Of a DNA stretch of 64,000 nt, positions 33,981 to 43,599 are shown in pieces. The stretch covers positions 310,001-374,000 of the forward strand of contig JAGASH010000008.1 of assembly GCA_017847835.1 (NCBI GenBank). The letters are read 5' to 3'. How positions within the stretch are numbered: the first letter of the stretch is position 1; every line of letters starts with the position of its first letter. Source of the DNA: Oscillospiraceae bacterium. GTDB taxonomy: Bacteria > Bacillota > Clostridia > Oscillospirales > Ruminococcaceae. The position numbers and the translations under genes were made by a program. Under the pieces are notes generated by a model. The model ran no database searches, was not told the origin of the DNA, and saw only the letters and a list, made by a program, of their open reading frames with translations.

Positions 33981-35936
33981 TTGAGCAATTTTAAATGGCT
34001 GCCGCTTGGCGGACTTAACTTGTCGTCGGCAAATCTCGCGGCGGCGGAAAAACTCAGGAAGTTCGGGTTCGCGCTTAACTGCGGGGAATTCGGCTCGGAG
34101 AAATACACAAAGTCCGCGCTTTGCGTCTATGATGTACTTGCCGAACAGGAAACTCCGAATATTCTGATTATCAGCCGCCAGAGCGAGCTTTACAACTGGT
34201 ACAGATACCTGCTTACAAGCGTTGGTGCGGATTTTAAAATGGTTTCGGGAGCGGCAAATTCCCTCCTGTATTTCAACGCAGAGAGCGCAGGTCTTTACCT
34301 TATTGCACGCGAAACCCTGTTCGGGGATAATATTCTCAAACGCAAAGCGGGCAAGGATTTCAAGTGGAATCTGGTTATCATTGACGAGGAGCTTTCTTCG
34401 GGAGTTCCGAAGTATGATGATTATAAGAAAAATATCCCGTGGAAGAGCGACAGGCTGCTTATAAACGCGCCGTTCCCCGCAAAGAGCAGAGATGACAAGG
34501 CTGCGATTGCTGATTTGGTTCGGAGCGTGCTTGCAGACGGCGCAAAGGCTGCTCAGGCAGATAAGCTGGAGCTTAACGCAGGCGTCTGCGGTATCCGCGA
34601 GGACAGCCCCGTTATGCGCTATTTCAACAAGGCGGCTTATTCCGAGGACTTCAAGCGCAGCGTTGAGTTCGTGGATTACGGATTTGACGAAAGCGTGATT
34701 ACATATTTCCGCAGAAAGGTTGACCTTCGCACAGGTCTTCCCGCTTACAGCTCCGGCGGCAACGTCTTTGAGCAGTATGACTGCGACAAGAACGAAAAGG
34801 AAAAGCGCATTTATCAGAAATCCTTCTTCTCGCGCTCCGATGTTGAAGATTTGAGAGCGTTTGACAAGAAGCTTGACGTGCTTTTGAAAACCGTTGCGAA
34901 CATTATCGAGGACGACGATGACCCGAGGATAATGATTTACTGCTGCAACAAGAACACCGTCGATTACCTCAGAAAAGCGCTTGTTTGTCTGTACGGAACA
35001 AACGTGAATGTAATGCGCGGCGAGCTTATCATCTCGGGCGCTATCAAGAGAAAACTCACAAACCGTCAGGACGACGAGATGGCTCAGATTACCATAGGAA
35101 CGGACGCGCTCGGAACATTTGTGGACGGGCCGGATAACGTGAATTACGTTCTTAACTATGAGCTTCCGACATCGGCTGCGGTTCTCGAAAGAAGAATGAC
35201 GCGTCACGGCGCAGCAAAGGAAGCCGTCAGAAAGTTTATTCTTTTCCGCGACGCAAACGGCGTTTTCGATACGCCGCTGCTTGAAAAAACGCTGTTCCTC
35301 AGCTTCAGCGAGATTTTCTGCGGCGAGCTGCCCGCAAGAAACATTCTTCTCGATATCAAGGAAAAGGGCGATATCTTAAACGCGCTTGTCAAGGATTTGA
35401 GATATCTGAGAGATTATTCAAATCAGGTTGACAACTGCGCGGATTTGATAAAGAGAGTGAAAATCGAATACATCACGCCCGAGGTTGAGAACATTTCCAA
35501 TGCAAAACAGCTCAACGATTTCGCGACCGAACAACTTGCAAAAATCTACAAGCTCTTCGGAATTTCCGACAGCTCTCAGAATGCAGACATCACGGCTGCC
35601 GTCAACAGCGTCGGCGGACTTTGCGCGGTGAATGCAGGCGGAAAGCTCGAAAAATCCGCAGAATGTGCAAAGCTTGCCGAGTCGTTTGACAACGAGAGCT
35701 ATCTCAATCAGCCGTTTGCGGCAGAGGCTGTTAAAGGTCTTGCAGACGCGAAGGCTGAGATTGACGAGCTTCACAAGAGCGCAGGTTTCCACTTGAAAAT
35801 CAAGCAGGAAATAGGCGCGCTGAACGATTGTATTCAGTATTCCGTGCTTTACGGAATTTGGAAATACCGTGCCAAGGAACAGGATTCCGACCACACGTTC
35901 AAGGACTACATTAAAATTTATAACGACGGAATTTGA
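33981..35936 (+). CDS. RapA/SNF2-like superfamily II protein with altered ATPase motifs
   Basis: 651 residues from TTG 33981 (GGGGGTG upstream). No ready family name, but the motif order of an SF2 ATPase of the RapA/SNF2 type is visible: a Walker A-like GSEKYTKS (38-45; the usual Gly before Lys is Thr), motif Ia-like NILIISRQSELYNWYR (60-75), Walker B-like LVIIDEE (131-137), a motif III-like LLINAPFP (159-166), motif IV-like RIMIYCCNKNTVDYLRKAL (316-334), and motif V/VI-like GTDALGTFVDGP ... NYELPTSAAVLERRMTRHG (373-410). The last 200 residues are unique and helical. ATPase activity is uncertain. The GHKL gene starts 71 nt downstream, so the pair is likely one transcription unit. Confidence 0.65.
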   Translation: MSNFKWLPLGGLNLSSANLAAAEKLRKFGFALNCGEFGSEKYTKSALCVYDVLAEQETPNILIISRQSELYNWYRYLLTSVGADFKMVSGAANSLLYFNAESAGLYLIARETLFGDNILKRKAGKDFKWNLVIIDEELSSGVPKYDDYKKNIPWKSDRLLINAPFPAKSRDDKAAIADLVRSVLADGAKAAQADKLELNAGVCGIREDSPVMRYFNKAAYSEDFKRSVEFVDYGFDESVITYFRRKVDLRTGLPAYSSGGNVFEQYDCDKNEKEKRIYQKSFFSRSDVEDLRAFDKKLDVLLKTVANIIEDDDDPRIMIYCCNKNTVDYLRKALVCLYGTNVNVMRGELIISGAIKRKLTNRQDDEMAQITIGTDALGTFVDGPDNVNYVLNYELPTSAAVLERRMTRHGAAKEAVRKFILFRDANGVFDTPLLEKTLFLSFSEIFCGELPARNILLDIKEKGDILNALVKDLRYLRDYSNQVDNCADLIKRVKIEYITPEVENISNAKQLNDFATEQLAKIYKLFGISDSSQNADITAAVNSVGGLCAVNAGGKLEKSAECAKLAESFDNESYLNQPFAAEAVKGLADAKAEIDELHKSAGFHLKIKQEIGALNDCIQYSVLYGIWKYRAKEQDSDHTFKDYIKIYNDGI

Positions 35937-36007
35937 CGGCTTTTGCCGAAGATTAACCTGCCGTGCGGGACTTTCCAAAAAACAGCGCGGAGAAGAGGGG
36001 TTTTGTA

Positions 36008-39000
36008 ATGAGTCAGGGCTATGAAACAGTAGAAAAGCTGCTCGGCGATTTTTTCGAGAAAAATACAGCCGGCGACAAGGACGGTGTGAAAGCCGTTGTC
36101 GGCGAAATTGACGGGAAAATTCGTTCGGGAGAGCTTGAAAGCGACCTGTTCAAAGACTATTTCAACAATATGTATGCCGGCCGCGGCGCTATCAATATGG
36201 CGGGACTTGCAAAGGATTATCCGCGCGAGTCGATTATCCGTGAGCTTTTGCAGAACGTTTTCGGCTGCGATTACGACGAGCCTAACATCAAGGTGATGAT
36301 TGAGTTCCTCGACGAGGGACAGGTAAAGCTCACCTACAACGAAACAGGCTTCAATCTGGAGCAGGTGTTCTACTACCTTTCCGTAGGACGCAACGACGGC
36401 GACAGAAAACGCGAGGGACGCTTCGGTCTTGGTGCAAAGAGCGTTTTCACCAACGTCGATTGGTTCAAAATGCGCTCGAATACATATTCTCTGCGCGTTG
36501 TAAACGACGAGGGAACGCTTAAAGTCCGCGAGCTCGAGCTCAACGGAAAGCAGTTCAACCACACAGAGATTATTTTCGCGCTTCCCGAAAACGAACAGAA
36601 GGCGCTTCACGAAAACTTGGTTTCGATTACAAGCAAAAAGGGTTCCTATATCAATATGGTTGACCTTTGCTTTGCTTTCATCAGAAAGAAGAACCTCAAG
36701 TCCGTGGACGAGGAAGAATGCGTTGACAGAGCGTTTAACATCGCTGTCATCAACTACGGAAAGCCGGAGATTGTCTATAAAATTTCGCATCATCAGCGTT
36801 CTCCCGAGGATATCCGCAAGGTGCGCTTCTCCGAAAACGGAAAGAGCGTCGCGGACTTTATCAGCGCGGAGTACGACGGCTTCACCTACCTCGTTCCTTA
36901 CGCAATTTCCGGAGCAAAGGTTGAAGCGGGCAAGGTGCTGATGTCGAAGTACAACTACTTCTCGACCTTCGAGCTCACGGGCTTCGTAAGAGCGGATAAT
37001 CCCGATTTCGTTGACGAGAAGCTTTCTGCGTTCTTCGTTTCCGTACCGAACAAGTACATCACAAACAACCGCGCAGGCATCAAATACGAGTCGCTCGAAA
37101 AGTGCGCGGAAAAGATTGAGCACGGAATTCTCTCGGTTGCCGAGGAGTATAAAAAGCTGTTTGTGCTCGATTTTCAGGAGAACCCGAACCTTCCGGGCAA
37201 CTATATGTTCATCCCGAAGCAGTATGTTTTCAAGTTCTTCTACAACTATGTCAACACCAGCAAGATTGTAAAAGGTCTGCGCGAGAAATTCGGAAACAGC
37301 GTTTCTGTTGTGTTCCCCGACAGCGAAGTTCCCGTTACATTCGAGGAAATGCGTAAGAGCGGCTTCTTCACAGAACGCGGCGGTGTGTCCAAGGAAGAAC
37401 ACGAGGACGGAAGCGCGAAAAAGGCTCTCGAACAGGATATCGAGCAGATGAACAACTGGTACGGCAAGGACGTGAACCACACGCTTGTTGCAAAGTACCG
37501 CTGGAATGTGCCCGGAACAGACGAGGGCGGCGAGGAATGGCTCTACAAGTTCTATAAGGACGGGAACGAGTACTTTATGGCGTCCGACGGCGGCAAAAAG
37601 GTCAAGGACTATGAGCTTGCCGCGGGCTTCAAGAGCATTATCAGCCTCAAACTCGACGATTGCGTCAAGAACGGTATGGTTGAGGACGAAAACGACCTCG
37701 CAGACGCGTTTGCGGTAATCGACGAGATGTTCGGCGAGGATTACAGAATTGCGATGAAATACTTCCAGTTCGTAATCACATCGGGCGCTTCGCAAATTCA
37801 GTTTGAAATCTCGAAAATCAACATAAAGAACCTCAAAAAGGCATACGACGTGCTTGCGGCTCACGAGATGAGATTTGAAAATCACCAGATTTTCAATCAG
37901 GTCGTAACGCTTATGGTAAACTCCTTCACTATCGGAAAGGATACCGTAACGTTCCTCAAGGAAATCAAGAGCCAGGGCGGTGAAATCAACCTCACGCTCG
38001 ATATCAACAAGCGCTATCGCTTCTCGGTTTACGGAAAGCAGTTTATGATTCCGCCGAATATCACAAACAGCGATTTGCTGGAGATTGTCGGCGATGTATA
38101 TTCGCTTATCGAGAGCGGAATGTTCAACAACCGCGTCTTTGACTTCGGCTATACAACCGGAAGATTTACGTTCGATACGCAGGATATTCTCTCCTCGCTT
38201 CCCGAGTGCAAGTCCGCACAGGCTATCGAGCAGATGATTTCCAAGATGTTTGTCTGCGACCTCGGTCTTGACAAAATCGCGCTTCTCGACTCCGGAAACA
38301 AGCTGATGAAGATTGTCGGCACCGACGCTCCCATAGAGCCCGCCGACGCAGAAAAAACCGCGAAGTATGTTATCCTCCGCGACGGTCTGGACAAGGCAAA
38401 GTATGCGGGATATATCGAGTTCCTGCTCACGGGAGAAAACAACAATATTCTCCATAACCTCTATTCGGGAACCGAAGACCCGAACCTCATTCTCATCGAC
38501 CAGATGCCGTATTATTACAAACCCGTGCCTTCAATCAAGCGCAAGGAGTTTGACTATATGCTCGAACAGGTGAGAAGAATTGCTCCCTATGAAAAGCTCA
38601 ATCCCAGAGCATACGGCTGCTATTTTGCGCGCGATATAAACGCAAAGCTTTACGGCTACGGCGGCGTTTGCCCGTGCTGCGATTATCAGACGGGTGTGCT
38701 GAACAGCTTTGTTGTCAAGACGTTCTCAATCGGCATCATCGACAACGACAAGGAAAAGAAGTTCAGATTTTCGCTGTATCTGTGCCGCAACGATGCAGCG
38801 GCTGCTGCAGGCTGGCTGATTGACGACGTTTCAATCGGCGGAATGAGCCCGTTCCTGTGGCTTGAAGAACTGAAGGAAATCGACGTTATCCCGCCTGAGT
38901 TCCTGTATGTTCGCATAAGATACCGCAAGCAGGTTAGCTATGATGTCTGCGAGCCCGACAAGAAGGGCAACACGATGCTCGAAACCGTTTATGACGGCGC

Positions 39001-39268
39001 GCTCGAAACGTTTGACGTTGTGCTTACTCCGATGATGGCGGCAAAGTGGTTCGAGGACAACACAAATCCGCGTCCCGTAACCGCTCCCGTTCAGAATGAC
39101 GAGAAGAAGGCAGCTCCGAAGGCAGCCGCAGAAGTTGTTCCGACAAATCCTGCTGACCGCAAGGACGCTCCGAGCGTTCCCGACAAGCGCCCGATAAGCA
39201 AGGACGTTAAAACGGCTCCGCTGAACGGCGAGGAAGAAAGTAAGGACATCGGAAGCGTTGAAATGTAA
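36008..39268 (+). CDS. Large GHKL (Hsp90/MORC-like) ATPase-domain protein
   Basis: 1086 residues from ATG 36008; GAGGGG lies 7 nt upstream, whereas an upstream GTG at 35963 has no site. The GHKL ATP-binding motifs are intact: N-box SIIRELLQNVFG (75-86, Glu79 and Asn83), G1-like LTYNETGFN (108-116) and G2 GRFGLGAKSVF (137-147). Beyond about 250 I recognise nothing until a Cys cluster GGVCPCCDYQ (about 888) and YLC (about 925), which may bind zinc. The C-terminal 90 residues are low-complexity and charged. The layout recalls bacterial MORC/sacsin-like ATPases that pair with SF2 helicases, often in restriction or defence contexts; the function here is unknown. Confidence 0.7.
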   Translation: MSQGYETVEKLLGDFFEKNTAGDKDGVKAVVGEIDGKIRSGELESDLFKDYFNNMYAGRGAINMAGLAKDYPRESIIRELLQNVFGCDYDEPNIKVMIEFLDEGQVKLTYNETGFNLEQVFYYLSVGRNDGDRKREGRFGLGAKSVFTNVDWFKMRSNTYSLRVVNDEGTLKVRELELNGKQFNHTEIIFALPENEQKALHENLVSITSKKGSYINMVDLCFAFIRKKNLKSVDEEECVDRAFNIAVINYGKPEIVYKISHHQRSPEDIRKVRFSENGKSVADFISAEYDGFTYLVPYAISGAKVEAGKVLMSKYNYFSTFELTGFVRADNPDFVDEKLSAFFVSVPNKYITNNRAGIKYESLEKCAEKIEHGILSVAEEYKKLFVLDFQENPNLPGNYMFIPKQYVFKFFYNYVNTSKIVKGLREKFGNSVSVVFPDSEVPVTFEEMRKSGFFTERGGVSKEEHEDGSAKKALEQDIEQMNNWYGKDVNHTLVAKYRWNVPGTDEGGEEWLYKFYKDGNEYFMASDGGKKVKDYELAAGFKSIISLKLDDCVKNGMVEDENDLADAFAVIDEMFGEDYRIAMKYFQFVITSGASQIQFEISKINIKNLKKAYDVLAAHEMRFENHQIFNQVVTLMVNSFTIGKDTVTFLKEIKSQGGEINLTLDINKRYRFSVYGKQFMIPPNITNSDLLEIVGDVYSLIESGMFNNRVFDFGYTTGRFTFDTQDILSSLPECKSAQAIEQMISKMFVCDLGLDKIALLDSGNKLMKIVGTDAPIEPADAEKTAKYVILRDGLDKAKYAGYIEFLLTGENNNILHNLYSGTEDPNLILIDQMPYYYKPVPSIKRKEFDYMLEQVRRIAPYEKLNPRAYGCYFARDINAKLYGYGGVCPCCDYQTGVLNSFVVKTFSIGIIDNDKEKKFRFSLYLCRNDAAAAAGWLIDDVSIGGMSPFLWLEELKEIDVIPPEFLYVRIRYRKQVSYDVCEPDKKGNTMLETVYDGALETFDVVLTPMMAAKWFEDNTNPRPVTAPVQNDEKKAAPKAAAEVVPTNPADRKDAPSVPDKRPISKDVKTAPLNGEEESKDIGSVEM

Positions 39269-39290
39269 TATCTTTTAGCAATTCGGAAAT

Positions 39291-39318
39291 CCGCCGTTCG
39301 GATGAGCGGCGGGTTTAA
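39291..39318 (+). terminator. Hairpin between the GHKL gene and rnfC
   Basis: Stem CCGCCG / CGGCGG (39291-39296, 39307-39312) followed by only GTTTAACTTT. Could be a weak terminator or attenuator; no separate rnf promoter was recognised in the 81-nt gap. Confidence 0.45.
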
Positions 39319-39349
39319 CTTTGAAAAAATTTGAAAGGAATGGTGAATT

Positions 39350-40648
39350 TTGTCAAAGCTGCATTCTGTCAGACTGCCGCATTTCAGCGCGTCAGCCGAG
39401 CAGTCAACGAGAAAAATTCCCGCGCCCGAGGTTGTTGCCATTAGTATGGCTCAGCATATCGGCGCACCCTGTGAGCCTTGCGTTGCCGTGGGCGACAAGG
39501 TAAAAATAGGACAAAAAATCGGCGACAGCGAGGCATTTATGTCTGCTCCCGTTCACGCTTCGATAAGCGGTGTTGTCAAGGAAATCAAAGACGTGATGAA
39601 CGTTTTTGGTCGTTTGTGCAAGACCGTTGTTATCGAAAACGACAATATGAACGAGATGTACGAGGGACTTGAACCGCCTAAATGCGACACCCGCGAGGAG
39701 TTTATCAAGGCTGTCCGTGAGAGCGGAGCAATCGGTCTTGGAGGCGCAGGTTTCCCGACGCACGTTAAGCTCGGTTACGACAAGAGCAAGGTCAACATCG
39801 AATATCTGCTTCTTAACGGCGCGGAGTGCGAGCCGTATATCACAAGCGACTATCGCGAGCTTATGGAGAACTCCGACAATGTTCTCGCGGGAATTGACCT
39901 TATTATGAAAAAACTCGAAATCCCGAACGCGATTATCGGTATCGAGGAGGACAAACTCGCGGCTATCGATAAGCTCACGAAATTGTGTGTGCGCTACCCG
40001 AACATCAAGGTACAGAAGCTTCCGAGCGCATATCCTCAGGGCGCTGAAAAGGTGCTCGTTCACTCGCTTACGGGACGCGTGGTTCAGGAAGGAAAACTCC
40101 CGTCCGACGTCGGCTGCGTTGTTATGAACGTATCGACCGCGGGCTTCATCTACGGCTACATAAAGACGGGTGTGCCGCTTGTAAGGCGTAGAATTACGAT
40201 TGACGGAAATATCGTTAATAACCCCGCGAATTTCTTCATTCCCGTGGGAACGCTGCTTCACAGCATTGTCGGCTTCGCTGACGTGAGAAAACAGCCCGAC
40301 AGAATTGTGCTGGGCGGACCGATGATGGGCTCCTGCGCGTTTGACCCCGACACACCGCTCGGAAAAACCAATAATGCGGTTCTCCTTTTCGCGGAAACCG
40401 TGGAGCAAAAGCCCACAAACTGTATTCGCTGCGGAAGATGTGTGAGAGCGTGCGCGGCTAACCTTATGCCGACCGAGCTTGAACAGGCTTTTGACGCTCG
40501 CGATGTAAACGAGCTTCAGCGGCTGAAGGTAAATCTTTGTATGAACTGCGGAGCTTGCAGCTTTGTCTGTCCCGCGAAGAGAAATCTTGCCGAGAAAAAT
40601 CAGCTCGCAAAGGATTTCCTGCGCGCAGCGACCGCTCCGAAGAAGTGA
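39350..40648 (+). CDS. rnfC: Rnf complex subunit RnfC
   Basis: 432 residues from TTG 39350 with AAAGGA upstream. The N-terminal RnfC barrel (GAPCEPCVAVGDKVKIGQKI), the Rossmann-type NADH/FMN region (ESGAIGLGGAGFPTHVKL; LLLNGAECEPYITSDYR) and two 4Fe-4S motifs near the C-terminus (CIRCGRCVRAC and CMNCGACSFVC) are all present. In the Rnf complex RnfC receives electrons from NADH or passes them to it, while ferredoxin reacts at RnfB. It is the first gene of rnfCDGEAB. Confidence 0.97.
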   Translation: MSKLHSVRLPHFSASAEQSTRKIPAPEVVAISMAQHIGAPCEPCVAVGDKVKIGQKIGDSEAFMSAPVHASISGVVKEIKDVMNVFGRLCKTVVIENDNMNEMYEGLEPPKCDTREEFIKAVRESGAIGLGGAGFPTHVKLGYDKSKVNIEYLLLNGAECEPYITSDYRELMENSDNVLAGIDLIMKKLEIPNAIIGIEEDKLAAIDKLTKLCVRYPNIKVQKLPSAYPQGAEKVLVHSLTGRVVQEGKLPSDVGCVVMNVSTAGFIYGYIKTGVPLVRRRITIDGNIVNNPANFFIPVGTLLHSIVGFADVRKQPDRIVLGGPMMGSCAFDPDTPLGKTNNAVLLFAETVEQKPTNCIRCGRCVRACAANLMPTELEQAFDARDVNELQRLKVNLCMNCGACSFVCPAKRNLAEKNQLAKDFLRAATAPKK

Positions 40649-40659
40649 GGTGGACGTAA

Positions 40660-41631
40660 ATGAATAAATTATTTGTTGAGGCGTCGCCTCATATTCGCAG
40701 TCCCCGTACCACGAAAAACATAATGCTCGACGTTATCATCGCGCTTTGTCCCGCGCTTGTCGCAAGCATTGTGATTTTCGGATACAAGGCGGCTGTGCTG
40801 ACGGCAGTTTGCGTGGCAAGCTGCGTTTTGTTCGAGTTTTTCTTCAACAAAATCGTGAAAAAGCCCGGAACGGTTTCCGACCTTTCCGCGATTGTTACGG
40901 GAATGCTTTTGTCATTCAACCTGCCCGTTGACCTGCCGATTTATATGGCGGTTATCGGCTGCTTTGTGGCGATTGTTATCGTGAAATGCCTGTTCGGCGG
41001 TATCGGACAGAACTTCGCAAACCCCGCGATAACCGCGAGAATTGTGCTTATGCTGTCGTTTACGGCAGCGATGACAACTTGGGCTGAGCCGCTTGCTTGG
41101 TTCAAGGGCACAACGGACGCTGTTTCCACGGCAACGCCGCTCGGTGTTATCTCATCGGGCGAGGGCACGCTTCCGTCGCTTCTCGATATGCTTCTGGGTG
41201 TTCGCGGAGGCTGCCTCGGTGAAACCTGTATCGCAGCTTTGCTTCTCGGCGGAATTTATCTGATTTGCCGCGGTGTAATCCGCCCGATAACCCCGCTTTG
41301 CTTTATCGGCACGGTTGCTCTGCTCTCGTTCTTCAAGGGTGGCTTTGATATCAACTATGTCGCTTATCAGGTAATGGGCGGCGGACTTATCCTCGGTGCA
41401 TTCTTTATGGCAACCGATTATTCCACAACCCCGATAACCGACAAGGGCAAGGTGATTTTCGCAATCGGCTGCGGTGTTATCACGTTCCTTATAAGAGAGT
41501 TTGCGAATTACCCCGAGGGTGTTTCGTTCTCAATTCTCGTGATGAACTGCCTCACTCCGCTTATCGACAGATTTACATCTGCGAAGCCCTTTGGAGCAAT
41601 TGTTCCGAAAAAGGAGGGCAAGAAAGAATGA
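40660..41631 (+). CDS. rnfD: Rnf complex subunit RnfD
   Basis: 323 residues with about nine to ten membrane helices. The cytoplasmic N-terminus MNKLFVEASPHIRSPRTTKN is the usual RnfD start, and the motif STATPLG (about 162-168) holds the Thr that carries covalently bound FMN. RnfD is a membrane subunit of the ion-translocating ferredoxin:NAD+ oxidoreductase. Its stop overlaps rnfG (ATGA). Confidence 0.97.
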   Translation: MNKLFVEASPHIRSPRTTKNIMLDVIIALCPALVASIVIFGYKAAVLTAVCVASCVLFEFFFNKIVKKPGTVSDLSAIVTGMLLSFNLPVDLPIYMAVIGCFVAIVIVKCLFGGIGQNFANPAITARIVLMLSFTAAMTTWAEPLAWFKGTTDAVSTATPLGVISSGEGTLPSLLDMLLGVRGGCLGETCIAALLLGGIYLICRGVIRPITPLCFIGTVALLSFFKGGFDINYVAYQVMGGGLILGAFFMATDYSTTPITDKGKVIFAIGCGVITFLIREFANYPEGVSFSILVMNCLTPLIDRFTSAKPFGAIVPKKEGKKE

Positions 41632-42206
41632 GTAAAATCAAACCTGTTCTTATCCCTGCGATTATTATCGCGCTGATTTCGGGGCTGATTATCGTTGTGT
41701 ACAACCTGACCTACAAGGACACTTCCACGGTTGTCACGGACAAACAGCTTGCTGCGGTGACGCAGATTTACGGCGAGGGTGATTATTCGGTAATTCCCGT
41801 TTCGGAGTACCCCGACGCGCTTAAAAACGGTGACGAGTGCAATATACCCGAGCTTACCAAGATAATCAAAAAGAGCGACGGCTCGATTGCATTTGATATG
41901 GTTGTCAAGGGCTATAAAAACGGCTTTGACATTATGGTCGGAGTGAAGGACGGAGCGGTTTCGGGAGTTGCGATTGTATCGGTTGGCGAGGAAACCCCCG
42001 GTCTTGGTACAAACACAAACAAGCCCGAGTGGCTCGCGAATTTCAACGGAAAAACAGGCGAGGTTGTGATTGTGAAGAACAAGACAAATCTTGCCGAAAA
42101 CGAGGTTAATGCTGTGACCTCTGCGACATTCTCGTCAAAGGGCGTCGCGAAGGCAGTAAATCTTGCGCTCAAAGCGTACAACGATTGCGGAGGTGATTTC
42201 AAGTGA
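41628..42206 (+). CDS. rnfG: Rnf complex subunit RnfG
   Basis: 192 residues. One N-terminal membrane helix (PVLIPAIIIALISGLIIVVY) anchors an external FMN-binding domain; the flavinylation motif is VTSATFSS near residues 164-171, in which the second Thr accepts FMN through a phosphoester bond. The preceding GVAIVSVGEETPGLGTN block is typical. It overlaps rnfD by 4 nt and rnfE by 4 nt, so translation is coupled. Confidence 0.96.
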   Translation: MSKIKPVLIPAIIIALISGLIIVVYNLTYKDTSTVVTDKQLAAVTQIYGEGDYSVIPVSEYPDALKNGDECNIPELTKIIKKSDGSIAFDMVVKGYKNGFDIMVGVKDGAVSGVAIVSVGEETPGLGTNTNKPEWLANFNGKTGEVVIVKNKTNLAENEVNAVTSATFSSKGVAKAVNLALKAYNDCGGDFK

Positions 42207-42982
42207 GCTATATGAAGGAATTTACCAAGGGCTTAATCAAAGAAAACCCGACGCTCGTGTCGCTGCTTGGAATGTGCCCGACGCTCGCGATAACCACAAT
42301 GGCGTTCAATGCAATAGGAATGGGTGCTGCGGCTACTTTTGTTCTCGTTTGCTCGAACGTGGTTATCTCGCTTCTCAAAAATATCATTCCGAAGTCGGTT
42401 CGACTTCCTTGCTACATCGTGGTAATCGCGGGCTTTGTAACGCTGGTTCAGCTTTTGCTGCAAGCGTTTTTGCCGCCCGTTTACGACGCGCTGGGCATTT
42501 ACCTGCCACTTATCACGGTAAACTGTATAATCCTCGGCAGGGCGGAAATGTTCGCTTCCAAAAACAACGTCGGCGCTTCGGCACTTGACGGTCTGGGAAT
42601 GGGCATAGGCTTTACTCTTGCGCTCTTTGTAATCGGCTCAATCCGTGAAATTCTCGGCTCGGGAACCTGGTTTGCGGGCACAGATTTCGCAATCACGGTC
42701 TGCCCCGACTTTATGCAGCCGATGACGCTGTTTGTACTGCCCGCAGGAGGATTTTTCGTACTGGGTATCGTAATCGCGCTTGTAAACAAGATTTCCCACA
42801 GAAAGCCGCCCGAGGCAACAGGCTGCGCTGCCTGCCCGAACAGAGAAAGCTGCATAAGCGTGGAAACTGCTGCTGCTGTTCCTGCAGAAAAGCCCGTAAT
42901 CAAGGCAAATGTTGAAAAGCCTGTTGAAAAGCCCGCCGATAAGGCTGAAGAAAAAACTGAAAATAAGGAGGAGAATAAGTAA
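42203..42982 (+). CDS. rnfE: Rnf complex subunit RnfE
   Basis: 259 residues from GTG 42203, with GGAGGTGA 6 nt upstream; the first ATG (42212) is too far from that site. Six membrane helices and the motif NPTLVSLLGMCPTLAITT with the conserved Cys (about residue 25), where RnfA/RnfE share a 2Fe-2S centre, are present. After about residue 200 the protein has an extra tail with CAACPNRESC and then a Glu/Lys/Pro-rich run to the end. The tail is longer than in most RnfE proteins and its role is unknown. Confidence 0.95.
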   Translation: MSYMKEFTKGLIKENPTLVSLLGMCPTLAITTMAFNAIGMGAAATFVLVCSNVVISLLKNIIPKSVRLPCYIVVIAGFVTLVQLLLQAFLPPVYDALGIYLPLITVNCIILGRAEMFASKNNVGASALDGLGMGIGFTLALFVIGSIREILGSGTWFAGTDFAITVCPDFMQPMTLFVLPAGGFFVLGIVIALVNKISHRKPPEATGCAACPNRESCISVETAAAVPAEKPVIKANVEKPVEKPADKAEEKTENKEENK

Positions 42983-43587
42983 TGGAACTTGCAAAAAGTA
43001 TGATGATTATTCTCCTCACGGGAATACTCACGGACAACTTTGTCCTGTCGAAATTCTTAGGCATTTGTCCGTTCCTCGGAGTATCGAAAACAACCTCCGG
43101 CTCTCTCGGAATGGGCTGCGCGGTTACTGCGGTTATGGTAATCGCAACTGCTGTTACCTGGCCTTTGTACTACTTCTTCCTCGTACCTATGGGGCTGTCC
43201 TACCTGAACACGATTTTGTTCATTATGATAATCGCGGTTCTGGTACAGCTCATCGAAATGGTGCTCAAAAAGTACATTCCCGCGCTCTATAAAACGCTCG
43301 GAGTGTACCTGCCGCTGATTACCACAAACTGCGCGGTTCTGGGTGTTACAATCCTCAACCTCGACAACGGTTATAACTTCCTTGAAAGCATTGTCTGCGC
43401 GCTCGGCGGCGGTATCGGATTTATGGTTGCTATGCTGATTTTCTCGGGCGTCCGCGGAAGGCTGGAGCGCTGCAATGTTCCGAATGCTTTTGCGGGAATG
43501 CCGATAACTCTGGTTGCCGCTTCGATAGTTTCGCTGTCCTTTGTGGGCTTCGGCGGACTTGTTGACGGCATCTTCGGGATTGCGTAA
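42982..43587 (+). CDS. rnfA: Rnf complex subunit RnfA
   Basis: 201 residues, six membrane helices, start overlapping the rnfE stop by 1 nt with AAGGAGG upstream. The half-symmetric relation to RnfE is visible in LSKFLGICPFLGVSK (about 25-39), whose Cys is the counterpart of the RnfE Cys, and in LPLITTNCAVLGVTILN (about 111-127). Length and motifs are normal for the family. Confidence 0.97.
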   Translation: MELAKSMMIILLTGILTDNFVLSKFLGICPFLGVSKTTSGSLGMGCAVTAVMVIATAVTWPLYYFFLVPMGLSYLNTILFIMIIAVLVQLIEMVLKKYIPALYKTLGVYLPLITTNCAVLGVTILNLDNGYNFLESIVCALGGGIGFMVAMLIFSGVRGRLERCNVPNAFAGMPITLVAASIVSLSFVGFGGLVDGIFGIA

Positions 43588-43599
43588 GGAGGTATAGTA

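Noticed and set aside
33963..35207. 414-codon minus-strand frame opposite the RapA-like gene
   Set aside because: Antisense of a plus-strand gene with a promoter, start and readable SF2 motifs.
35918..38455. 845-codon minus-strand frame opposite the GHKL gene
   Set aside because: Plus strand carries clear GHKL motifs and a ribosome site; the minus frame has a Val/Leu-rich antisense composition.
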